A stretch of 7,111 bases of DNA, taken from positions 1 through 7,111 of the forward strand of contig RKSK01000103.1 in the NCBI GenBank assembly GCA_007570915.1, in the 5' to 3' direction. Under the pieces are notes generated by a model. It worked only from the letters and a program-made list of their open reading frames with translations. It was not told where the DNA came from and searched no databases. Position 1 is the first letter of the stretch. The number at the start of each line of letters is the position of its first letter. Of this stretch, positions 1-5,807 are shown in pieces. The translations under genes and the position numbers were made by a program. This DNA is from Cenarchaeum sp. (lineage in GTDB: Archaea > Thermoproteota > Nitrososphaeria > Nitrososphaerales > Nitrosopumilaceae).

Positions 1-152
1 TCCTTGCCCGGGCCAATGGGGCGGAGGGCGCCCCGTTTTATCTTAAATCGGATTGGTTGGTATTGTTAGACTAAATATTGTAAAAAGTTGATAAACGGGG
101 CCACGCGGGGCCAAAAACACATACATTGAGGCCCCCCGCGCGCGGCGCGCGC
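1..152. promoter_or_regulatory. AT-rich intergenic region with candidate promoters in both directions
   Basis: This stretch holds no supported gene, and its AT content (about 60% between 61 and 120) stands out against the GC-rich genes. On the + strand a weak TATA-like ATACATT at 121-127 lies 32 nt before the ATG at 153, the same distance as at the two clear promoters in this window. On the - strand ATTTAAGATAAAA (48 down to 36) could drive a gene leaving the window to the left. A TTG at 16 on the - strand is exactly 32 nt from that box, but only about five codons are visible, so no CDS is called. A short GGGGCC direct repeat (96-112) and a run of GCGC just before the ATG are also present. 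The boxes are read by eye; the promoter function is inference. Confidence 0.35.
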
Positions 153-431
153 ATGGAGCGCCTAAGCGACGCGGAGGTCAGCGCGGCCCTGGAGGGCCTG
201 GACGGCTGGTCCGTGAGGGCAGGCAAGCTCCACAAGGAGTACGAGTTTGCCTCGTTCAACGAGGCCTTTGGGTTCATGGCCAGGGCGGCCATGGAGATCG
301 AAAAGATGGACCACCACCCCGAGTGGGTCAACACCTACAGCCGCCTCACCGTCGACCTCGTGACGCACGACGCCGGCGGCATAACGGCCAACGACGCCGA
401 GCTCGCGCGCAGGCTCGACGCGCTGCGCTGA
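153..431 (+). CDS. Pterin-4a-carbinolamine dehydratase (PCD/DCoH family)
   Basis: The 92-residue product matches the usual length of this one-domain family. The family dehydrates 4a-hydroxytetrahydropterin to quinonoid dihydropterin, recycling the pterin cofactor of aromatic amino acid hydroxylases; in archaea without a known hydroxylase the physiological substrate is less certain. The active-site signature is intact: Glu50, then His54-His55-Pro56, Tyr62, His72 and Asp81 at the family spacing, within the typical HHPEW and THDAGG segments. The ATG at 153 is preferred over an upstream TTG at 126, because the extra nine residues are arginine-rich and fall before the family's normal N-terminus. 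No Shine-Dalgarno sequence is seen, and a leaderless transcript from a weak box at 121-127 is possible. The next gene starts 50 nt downstream behind its own TATA box, so this gene is probably transcribed alone. The family call is secure; the cellular role here is not. Confidence 0.93.
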   Translation: MERLSDAEVSAALEGLDGWSVRAGKLHKEYEFASFNEAFGFMARAAMEIEKMDHHPEWVNTYSRLTVDLVTHDAGGITANDAELARRLDALR

Positions 432-449
432 GCCGGCCCGCGGGCAGGC

Positions 450-456
450 TTTATAT
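450..456 (+). promoter_or_regulatory. TATA box for the nuclease-like gene / valS unit
   Basis: TTTATAT stands in an otherwise GC-rich 50-nt gap. Its first base is 32 nt before the ATG at 482. An archaeal TATA box centred about 27 nt before the transcription start would put the start at or within a few nucleotides of that ATG, implying a leaderless or nearly leaderless mRNA. No Shine-Dalgarno-like sequence precedes the ATG, which agrees with this. The box at 4888-4894 has identical spacing to its own gene. Confidence 0.6.
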
Positions 457-481
457 GCGCACGCAGCGGGCCGCGCGCGCG

Positions 482-965
482 ATGGCCGGACCGGTGCTAG
501 ACTCGGACTATAGGCACGTCGACGGCAGGGGCAACCTGCTGCGCTCCAGGGCGGAGCTCGCCGTGGCTCGGCTCCTCGAGTTTATGGGCCACGAGTACGA
601 GTACGGCAAGGAGGTCCCCACGCCGGGCGGGCCGGTCAGGGTGGACTTTTCCACCGAGGGGGGCCTCATAGAGGTCATCGACTCGGAGGACGACCTCGAG
701 AGGTACAGGGCCATAAGGGAGGCCGGCGGGCAGCGCATACTCGCAGTCGGCCACGCGCGCCACGCCGCGCGCGCCGGCGAGCTCGACGACATTGTCGCGT
801 ACGGCGACGTACGCGCTGGAGGGCGAGGCGACCGTCGAGAACCTCTCCGGCGAGATCATACGGCGCCTCGCGCCGCTCCTGCCGCGCAACGTCGAGGCAG
901 TCGGCGTCTACATATACGAGGGCAACAACAAGGGCTCGCACATCATATCGAGCCTGCGGCGCTAG
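482..965 (+). CDS. Frameshifted gene: degenerate PD-(D/E)XK nuclease-like protein
   Basis: The gene opens at ATG 482 and reads well for about 109 residues to near position 808. After that the good coding frame is the one starting with TAC at 810 and ending at TAG 963-965. In that second frame 47 of 51 codons end in G or C (exceptions: three ATA, one GCA) and the peptide is sensible (TVENLSGEIIRRLAPLLP, then VYIYEGNNKGSHII). In the original frame the same bases give an arginine-rich, low-quality peptide that never stops before valS. The restored protein would be about 157-160 residues. Its N-terminal part (about 22-90) has the layout of a PD-(D/E)XK fold: a helix with Arg23 and Glu25, then VDF (Asp55), then LIEVID (Glu64) where the usual catalytic Lys is replaced by Ile66, then a helix and a strand ILAVG. 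It may therefore be catalytically dead or a structural relative. Function is unknown. It ends 8 nt before valS and probably shares its transcript. The break could be a real mutation, a recoding site or a sequence error. Confidence 0.6.
798..813 (+). other. Frameshift site with duplicated CGTACG, 10-nt period
   Basis: CGTACG occurs at 798-803 and again at 808-813, so the copies are 10 nt apart, exactly where the coding frame changes by +1. Removing one 10-nt unit gives GTC GCG TAC GCG CTG GAG, a smooth join of the upstream and downstream frames (Val-Ala-Tyr-Ala-Leu-Glu). This suggests a 10-nt slippage duplication as the cause, although a single-base error would also restore the frame. The duplicated hexamer and the frame change are seen directly; the mechanism is inference. 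Confidence 0.5.
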
Positions 966-973
966 TGGGCGCG

Positions 974-3295
974 ATGGAGCCGCGCATAAAGCAAAAGTCG
1001 TGGGACCCGTCGCTTGAGGCCCCGCTGCTGGAGGCCTGGGCGCGCGAGCGCGTGTTTGCGCACGACGCCGGCAAGCCGTGCTACACGATAGACACGCCGC
1101 CGCCGTACCCCTCGGGCAGGCCGTGGCACGTCGGGGCCGCGGCCCACTATGCGCAGATTGACATGATTGCGCGCTGCGAGCGCATGGCCGGCAAGAACGT
1201 CTACTTTGCGCTCGGCATAGACCGCAACGGCCTGCCAGTCGAGCTCTACACCGAGAAAAAGCACGGCATCCGCATGGCCGAGACGGAGAGGGCAGAGTTT
1301 GTGCGCCTCTGCTCCGAGTCGCTTGACGACCTCGAGGGCGAGATGGCGCGCACGCTCGAGGCCCTCGGCGTCTCGGCGGACATTGAGAACCGCTACCGGA
1401 CCGACTCGGCCGAGTACAGGGCCCTCACGCAGGCGACGTTCATCGACCTCTGGAGGCGCGGCCTCGTCTACCTCGCCACGCGGCCCACAAACTACGACTG
1501 GGCCGCCGGGACCAGCGTCGCCGACGCCGAGCTCGCCCACGTCGAGGCCGAGTCCGAGCTCGTCCGCATGGACTTTGCCGTGGAGGGCGGGGGGAGCATC
1601 ACGATAGCCAGCACGAGGCCGGAGCTCCTCTGCGCGTGCCGCGCGATAATAGTAAACCCCGATGACGCGCGCCACGCGGGGAGCGTGGGGCGCAGCGCGA
1701 CGGTGCCCATATTTGGCAACGCCGTGCCCGTCATTGCCCACCCGTCGGCGAGCGCCGAGTTTGGGACCGGCGCCGTCATGGTCTGCAGCTATGGCGACCA
1801 GAACGACGTCGCGCTCTTTCGCGAGCTGGGCCTCGAGGAGGTCGCCTCGATTGGCCTCGACGGCAGGATGACGCGGGCCGCCGGCGCGTACGCGGGCCTG
1901 CGGCCGAGGCAGGCGCGCGCGAGGGTCGTCGCCGACCTCGAGGCCTCCGGCGCGCTGGCGGGGAGGGAGAGGATCACGCACAGCGTCCCCGTCTCGGAGC
2001 GGACCAAAAACCCCATAGAGATAGTGCCGCTCGAGGAGTACTACCTGCGGCAGCTCGACTCGGTAGAGGCCGTGCGCGCCGCGTCTGACGGCGTCGCGTT
2101 CAGGCCAGAGTCGCACAGGCAGATACTGCACAACTGGCTCGGCTCGGTCTCCATAGACTGGCCCATATCGCGCCGGCGCTACTACGGCACGGAGATACCA
2201 ATATGGCGCTGCGAGTCGTGCGGCGAGGCCCACCTGCCCGAGCCGGGCGGGTACGTCCGCCCGTGGGCCGAGGAGGCCCCGTGGGGCGAGTGCAAGAGGT
2301 GCGGCGGCAGGCTCGCCGGCGAGGCGCGCACGTTTGACACGTGGATGGACTCTAGCGTCTCGCCGCTCTTCATCGCGGGGTACGGCCGCGACGAGGGGCT
2401 CTTTGCCAACGCGTACCCCGCGGCGGTCAGGCCGCAGGGCAAGGACATCGTGCGCACGTGGCTCTACTACACGCTGCTGCGCTGCATGCAGCTCACCGGC
2501 AGGGCGCCGTGGGCCGAGGCGTGGGTCATGGGGTACGGCCTGGACTCGCGCGGCGGCAAGATGAGCAAGAGCCGCGGCAACGTGATCGACCCGCTCCCGC
2601 TCATCGGCCGCGTCGGGGCCGACGCGTTCCGCCTCTGGAGCGCGTGCGAGGCCGGCCACGGGCAGGACTTTAGGTGCGACGAGGAGAGGATTGTCGCGAC
2701 CAAAAAGTCGCTCAGCAAGCTCTGGAACGTCGCGCGCCTCGTCTCGTCGTTTCCAGACCCCGGCGCTGCCGCGGGGGGCCGGCCGGCGACTGACGCGTGG
2801 ATACTCGCCGAGCTTGACGCGCTGGTCTCGGCGTGCGCGCGGGCCTATGCCGAGCACGACTTTTTCACGCCGGCCGTCTCGACGAGGGAGTTTGTGCGCA
2901 ACGTCTTTGCGGCCCACTATATAGAGATGGCAAAGGGTCGCGCGTACGGCGACGGGTTTGGCGAGGCGGAGCGCGACTCGGCGCGCCGCACGCTCCACGA
3001 GGTCCTCTCGACCGTCCTGCGCCTCATGGCCCCCGTCACGCCGTTCATCACGGACCACCTCTGGCGCGAGCTCTACTCGGGGACGAGCATACACCTCGAG
3101 GCGATGCCGCGGCCGCGCAGGCTGCCCGCCGCCGGCGGCGCGACGCGGGCCATAACAGAGTTCAACTCGCGCGTCTGGAACGAGAAAAAGCGCCGCGGCC
3201 TCTCGCTGCGCGACCCCGTCGACATTGGCGTCCCCGACGGGCTCGCCGAGTACGCGCCGGACCTGGTCCCGATGCACGGCCTGCGCGGGCCCTAG
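974..3295 (+). CDS. valS: Valyl-tRNA synthetase (archaeal-type class Ia ValRS)
   Basis: This cytoplasmic enzyme ligates valine to tRNA-Val and hydrolyses mischarged Thr-tRNA. The 773-residue product has the class Ia layout: catalytic entry TPPPYPSG (41-48), a HIGH-type motif read here as His-Val-Gly-Ala (52-55), the GIDRNGLPVE segment (81-90), and a CP1 editing domain with STRPELLC (213-220) and GTGAVMVCSYGDQND (265-279). It continues with SIDWPISRRRYYG (393-405), a zinc knuckle (Cys413, Cys416, Cys440, Cys443), TFDTWMDSS (453-461), KMSKS (529-533) and an anticodon-binding domain with APVTPFI (686-692). No C-terminal coiled coil follows, and the protein is shorter than many ValRS. The fourth HIGH residue is Ala, and the cysteines expected near NYDWAAGT (173-180) in many relatives are absent. 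ATG 974 lies 8 nt after the preceding gene and fits the family N-terminus. The reading frame is open upstream to 482 and beyond, so a read-through fusion is possible. The stop overlaps that of pdxT. IleRS is excluded by the overall motif set. Confidence 0.96.
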   Translation: MEPRIKQKSWDPSLEAPLLEAWARERVFAHDAGKPCYTIDTPPPYPSGRPWHVGAAAHYAQIDMIARCERMAGKNVYFALGIDRNGLPVELYTEKKHGIRMAETERAEFVRLCSESLDDLEGEMARTLEALGVSADIENRYRTDSAEYRALTQATFIDLWRRGLVYLATRPTNYDWAAGTSVADAELAHVEAESELVRMDFAVEGGGSITIASTRPELLCACRAIIVNPDDARHAGSVGRSATVPIFGNAVPVIAHPSASAEFGTGAVMVCSYGDQNDVALFRELGLEEVASIGLDGRMTRAAGAYAGLRPRQARARVVADLEASGALAGRERITHSVPVSERTKNPIEIVPLEEYYLRQLDSVEAVRAASDGVAFRPESHRQILHNWLGSVSIDWPISRRRYYGTEIPIWRCESCGEAHLPEPGGYVRPWAEEAPWGECKRCGGRLAGEARTFDTWMDSSVSPLFIAGYGRDEGLFANAYPAAVRPQGKDIVRTWLYYTLLRCMQLTGRAPWAEAWVMGYGLDSRGGKMSKSRGNVIDPLPLIGRVGADAFRLWSACEAGHGQDFRCDEERIVATKKSLSKLWNVARLVSSFPDPGAAAGGRPATDAWILAELDALVSACARAYAEHDFFTPAVSTREFVRNVFAAHYIEMAKGRAYGDGFGEAERDSARRTLHEVLSTVLRLMAPVTPFITDHLWRELYSGTSIHLEAMPRPRRLPAAGGATRAITEFNSRVWNEKKRRGLSLRDPVDIGVPDGLAEYAPDLVPMHGLRGP
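3292..3295. other. Shared CTAG: overlapping stops of valS and pdxT
   Basis: The self-complementary CTAG supplies TAG for valS on the + strand (3293-3295) and TAG for pdxT on the - strand (3294 down to 3292). The two genes converge with no spacer, so neither can have an intergenic terminator before its neighbour, and their transcripts are expected to overlap at the 3' ends. Confidence 0.9.
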
Positions 3296-3882
3296 AGCGC
3301 GCCGGCGGCGACGCGCGCAAAGGCGGCGTGGAGCGCGTGGCCGGCGAGCTCGGCGTGGAACGTGACGCCGACTAGCGTGTCCTGCCTCACGGCGACGGCG
3401 CGCCCGCGCAGGTTGGCGAGGACCTCGACGCCCGCGCCGGTCCGCGCTATGGCCGGCGCGCGTATGAACGCCCCGCGCAGCGAGTCGATGCCCAGCGACG
3501 GCAGAGCCACGTCGGCCTCAAAGGAGACGCGCTGGCGCCCGTGCGCGTTGCGCTCGACGTCGACGTCTAGCAGGCCCAGGCGCTCCGGGCCGGGGCCGGC
3601 TTGCGCGGGCGAGGCCATCAGGACGAGGCCCGCGCATATGCCGAGTATCGGCATGGAGTCGGACTCGGCTCGCCTCCTGATCGCCGCCATCGCGCCAGAG
3701 GCCTCCGAGAGCGGCCCTATCGCCGTGCTCTCGCCGCCGGGGATCACGAGCGCGTCGACGGCGTCGACGTCGGCCGCCGACATGACGCGCACGGCCGTCC
3801 CCGACTGGCCGAGGGCCGCGCGAGAGGCGGCGATGTTCTCGTCGACGTTGCCCTGCGTCGCGAGGACGCCCATGCGCGTCAC
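3292..3882 (-). CDS. pdxT: PLP synthase glutaminase subunit PdxT
   Basis: PdxT hydrolyses glutamine and passes ammonia through a tunnel to PdxS for pyridoxal 5'-phosphate synthesis by the DXP-independent route. The 196-residue product is of normal length for this triad (class I) amidotransferase. It carries the N-terminal VLATQGNV segment, PGGEST (48-53), the nucleophile Cys83 in GICAGLVLMA, the ERLGLLDVDVERNAHGRQ stretch, FIRAPAI (139-145), and the catalytic His176 and Glu178 in TFHAEL. All three catalytic residues are present. The GTG at 3882 is chosen as start because it gives the family-like MTRMGVLATQG. It also overlaps the pdxS stop as GTGA and has GGAGAGG eight nucleotides upstream. 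An ATG at 3873 would remove the usual residues before the first strand. It is translationally coupled to pdxS. Confidence 0.95.
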   Translation of the reverse strand: MTRMGVLATQGNVDENIAASRAALGQSGTAVRVMSAADVDAVDALVIPGGESTAIGPLSEASGAMAAIRRRAESDSMPILGICAGLVLMASPAQAGPGPERLGLLDVDVERNAHGRQRVSFEADVALPSLGIDSLRGAFIRAPAIARTGAGVEVLANLRGRAVAVRQDTLVGVTFHAELAGHALHAAFARVAAGAL

Positions 3883-4829
3883 TGCGGGCCCCTCTCCTGC
3901 ATGCGCGGCCCCATGCTCGCCCCGTCGAGGCCGGCCATCGAGCCGCGCTCGTCGACCATCCCCTGGGCCTCCAGGACGCGCGCGGGGTCCCTCCAGAACG
4001 TCGTGGCCAGGACGACGGCGCGGGCCCGCTCGAGGGCGTCGTCCGCCTTGAATATCCCAGAGCCGACAAATATCCCGTCGCAGCCCATCGACATGAGGTG
4101 GGCCGCGTCGGCCGGCGTGGCGACCCCGCCGGCCGCAAAGTTGACCACCGGCAGCCTGCCGAGGCGCGCGACCTGCTCGACGAGCTCGTACGACGCGCCG
4201 AGCTCGCGCGAGGCGGCGACGAGCGCCTGCGAGTCGCCGTCCTCGAGCATTGCCCTGACCTGCCGGATCCCGTCGCTGACGGCCCTCATGTGCGTGATCG
4301 CCTCGGCGACGTCGCCCGTGCCCGGCTCGCCCTTTGTGCGGATCATCGAGGCGCCCTCCTCTATGCGGCGCAGGGCCTCGCCGAGCGAGCGCGCGCCGTT
4401 GACAAACGGCGTGTCATAGCCCCACTTCCATATGTGGTGCGCCCCGTCGGCCGGCGTGAGGACCTCGGACTCGTCGATCATGTCAACGTCGGCCTCGGCG
4501 AGGACGGCGGCCTCGCCGGCGTGGCCTATGCGGCACTTTGCCATGACGGGAACCGTGACCGAGCCCATGATCTCGCGTATGGCCCGCACGCTCGCAGTGC
4601 GCGCGACGCCGCCGGCCTTGCGCACGTCAGAGGGGAGCTTGTCGAGGACCATGACCGAGACGGCTCCGGCCCGCTCGGCCACCTGTGCCTGCTCGGCCGT
4701 CGTGACGTCCATGACGACGCCGCCCTTGAGCATGTGCGCAAAGCCGCGCTTGAGGAGCGGCGTCCCGCGCGCCTGGCCGTCAGGGCCGGCCTCGCGCCCG
4801 CCGCGGGGCGCCGCCGGAAGCGGTATCAT
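3879..4829 (-). CDS. pdxS: PLP synthase synthase subunit PdxS
   Basis: PdxS condenses ribose 5-phosphate (or ribulose 5-phosphate), glyceraldehyde 3-phosphate and PdxT-derived ammonia into pyridoxal 5'-phosphate. In the family it forms a dodecamer of (beta/alpha)8 barrels decorated by PdxT. The 316-residue length is normal. Visible signatures are the GGVVMDVTTAEQA start of the barrel with Asp41, KLPSDVRKAGGVAR, the first catalytic lysine Lys98 in VMAKCRIGH, IDESEVLTPAD (118-128), the second catalytic lysine Lys166 in IRTKGEPGTG, the phosphate-binding NFAAGGVATPADA and IFVGSGIF, and the C-terminal RMQERG tail. ATG 4829 gives a normal N-terminal arm before LLKRGFA. It is the first gene of a two-gene unit with pdxT and is divergent from the DM13 gene, with a 90-nt gap. 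Identification is secure. Confidence 0.97.
   Translation of the reverse strand: MIPLPAAPRGGREAGPDGQARGTPLLKRGFAHMLKGGVVMDVTTAEQAQVAERAGAVSVMVLDKLPSDVRKAGGVARTASVRAIREIMGSVTVPVMAKCRIGHAGEAAVLAEADVDMIDESEVLTPADGAHHIWKWGYDTPFVNGARSLGEALRRIEEGASMIRTKGEPGTGDVAEAITHMRAVSDGIRQVRAMLEDGDSQALVAASRELGASYELVEQVARLGRLPVVNFAAGGVATPADAAHLMSMGCDGIFVGSGIFKADDALERARAVVLATTFWRDPARVLEAQGMVDERGSMAGLDGASMGPRMQERGPQ
3891..3897 (-). promoter_or_regulatory. Shine-Dalgarno-like sequence for pdxT inside pdxS
   Basis: On the - strand GGAGAGG lies in the last codons of pdxS, eight nucleotides before the GTG start of pdxT at 3882. It supports the GTG start, with internal re-initiation within the pdxST message. The same bases encode the conserved PdxS C-terminal QERG, so the match may be partly forced by protein sequence. 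Confidence 0.45.
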
Positions 4830-4919
4830 CTGCGGCCCCGCCGGCCGGCTAGGTATTTGTGTTTATGGCGCGCGCCGGCGCGCTTGGTTTATAACCGCAC
4901 GCGCGGGGGCGGCGGCCCG
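4830..4919. promoter_or_regulatory. Divergent promoter region pdxST / DM13 gene with palindrome
   Basis: The 90-nt gap carries a TATA box on the + strand, TTTATAA at 4888-4894, 32 nt before ATG 4920. This is the spacing expected for a leaderless transcript. For pdxST the - strand reads CATAAAC (4867 down to 4861), about 37 nt before ATG 4829, which would allow a leader of only a few nucleotides. AAATACC (4858 down to 4852) is a second possible box. Between the two outer boxes lies the perfect 14-bp palindrome GCGCGCCGGCGCGC at 4870-4883, covering the places where both BRE elements would be. Boxes and palindrome are seen directly; joint regulation is inference. Confidence 0.5.
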
Positions 4920-5402
4920 ATGGCCCGCAGGGGGGTAGCGATAGCCGCGGTGGCCGTGGCCGCAGGCGCGGCGGCCCTGTACGCGGCCAGCCCGTACTTC
5001 ACCGAGACGACCGTCGAGGAGCCCCTGCCGGACGTCATAATGATGGACGAGGCGCCCGGCTCGCCCATGGCGGGGATGCCCATGGCCTCGCTGAGCGGCA
5101 TGTTCGTCGGCGTCGGCGACGGCATACACGACGCGCGCGGGACCGCAAAGGTCCTCGAGCGGACCGGCGGCGGGCAGGTCCTGCGCCTGGAGGACTTTTA
5201 CGCGACGAACGGGCCGGAGCTCCACGTCTACCTCTCGGCGGACACGACTGACGGCGACCATGTCGACCTTGGCATCCTCAAGGGCAACAGGGGCGACCAG
5301 AACTATGACATTCCCGAGGGGACCGACCTCTCGAGGCACGGCACCGTCCTCATATGGTGCAAGCCCTTTGGCGTGCTGTTCGGCAGCGCCGAGCTCGCAT
5401 AG
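4920..5402 (+). CDS. Membrane-anchored DM13-domain protein
   Basis: The 160-residue product has a short basic start (Arg3, Arg4) and one hydrophobic segment (about 5-24, Ala/Val-rich) that can serve as signal anchor or signal peptide, placing the rest outside the membrane. A linker (about 25-60) follows, with six methionines between residues 41 and 61. The DM13 domain fills about 60-160: GMFVGVGDG, GTAKV, a LRLEDFYATNGPELHVYLS core, LGILKGNRGDQNYDIP, and VLIWCKPFGVLFGSAEL with the family's characteristic cysteine (Cys147). DM13 domains are found in animal, bacterial and archaeal surface proteins, and a cytochrome-like redox role through the conserved cysteine has been proposed but not proved. 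The gene has its own TATA box and no Shine-Dalgarno, so the start at ATG 4920 fits a leaderless message. It is divergent from pdxST with no obvious functional tie. No lipobox cysteine follows the hydrophobic segment. Confidence 0.88.
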   Translation: MARRGVAIAAVAVAAGAAALYAASPYFTETTVEEPLPDVIMMDEAPGSPMAGMPMASLSGMFVGVGDGIHDARGTAKVLERTGGGQVLRLEDFYATNGPELHVYLSADTTDGDHVDLGILKGNRGDQNYDIPEGTDLSRHGTVLIWCKPFGVLFGSAELA

Positions 5403-5807
5403 CCAGCCATCCCAGTCGCCGTTACGCGCCTGACGTGCGGCACAAGCTGGCCGGACATGCCAAGCTCCCCCACACGGAGGAAGGGCCGCCCGCGGCCTTT
5501 TGGCGCGGGGGGCGGCGCCGGCAGCAGCGCGCCCAGGGCAGCAGAGCCGCACCTCCCGGCACCCATTGTGCCATGGCGAGCCGCAGGCGGACGGAATTTT
5601 TGCCGTCTTCGTCGCACTTCTGCCCTGTGGCGTCACGGTCGCCTGCGTCGCCGGGTGTGCCGCCAGCGCTCCGCCGTGATCCCCATGCCGGCCTGGTTGA
5701 GCTGTGCGCAGGCACGAAGCCGCATTTGGCATGTGGGCCTTGTTGGTATGCTTGAACCGATGCCGGCGGGCCCACTATTGGAATGCGTTGGCCATGCTGC
5801 CCCGGGA
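5403..5807. other. 405-nt region with no convincing gene
   Basis: Open frames cross this stretch on both strands, but none gives a recognisable protein or the strong G/C third-position bias of the neighbouring genes. Their peptides are rich in Arg, Pro, Cys and Trp, as out-of-frame GC-rich DNA usually is. I looked for tRNA T-arms, RNase P and SRP RNA motifs and found none convincing. Visible structure is limited to the hairpins at 5481-5501 and 5590-5607 and a small perfect GGCAC/GTGCC hairpin near 5558-5572. It separates two genes pointing towards each other (DM13 gene and the repeat protein), so it serves at least as a 3' spacer. A decayed gene or an unrecognised small RNA cannot be excluded. 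Confidence 0.5.
5481..5501 (+). terminator. Possible terminator hairpin downstream of the DM13 gene
   Basis: AAGGGCCGC and GCGGCCTTTT form an inverted repeat with one bulged G and a two-base loop, ending in four T, about 80 nt after the DM13 gene stop. Archaeal termination relies mainly on T-tracts, and this one is short, so the call is tentative. A second stem, GACGG / CCGTC (5590-5607) with five T in its loop, lies further downstream. Confidence 0.3.

Noticed and set aside
1..16. Possible start (TTG at 16, - strand) of a gene leaving the window
   Set aside because: Only about five codons are visible. The promoter-like spacing is suggestive but cannot support a CDS.
131..152. GCGC-rich palindromic run before the PCD start
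   Set aside because: Simple GC alternation is common in this DNA, and nothing shows it is more than low-complexity sequence.
962..3277. 771-codon open frame on the - strand opposite valS
   Set aside because: It is a shadow of a GC-rich gene: the peptide is Arg/Ala/Val-rich without any recognisable motif, while the + strand frame is an unmistakable ValRS.
3601..4419. 272-codon + strand frame across pdxT and pdxS
   Set aside because: It is antisense to two complete, motif-rich genes, and the peptide shows no family features.
4098..4919. Long + strand extension of the DM13 gene's frame back across pdxS
   Set aside because: It runs antisense to a clear PdxS. The DM13 protein has a natural start at 4920 with signal anchor and TATA box.
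5477..5500. GAGGAAGGGCC resembling the first conserved block of RNase P RNA
   Set aside because: The block does not match fully, and no partner conserved regions are found on the same strand nearby.
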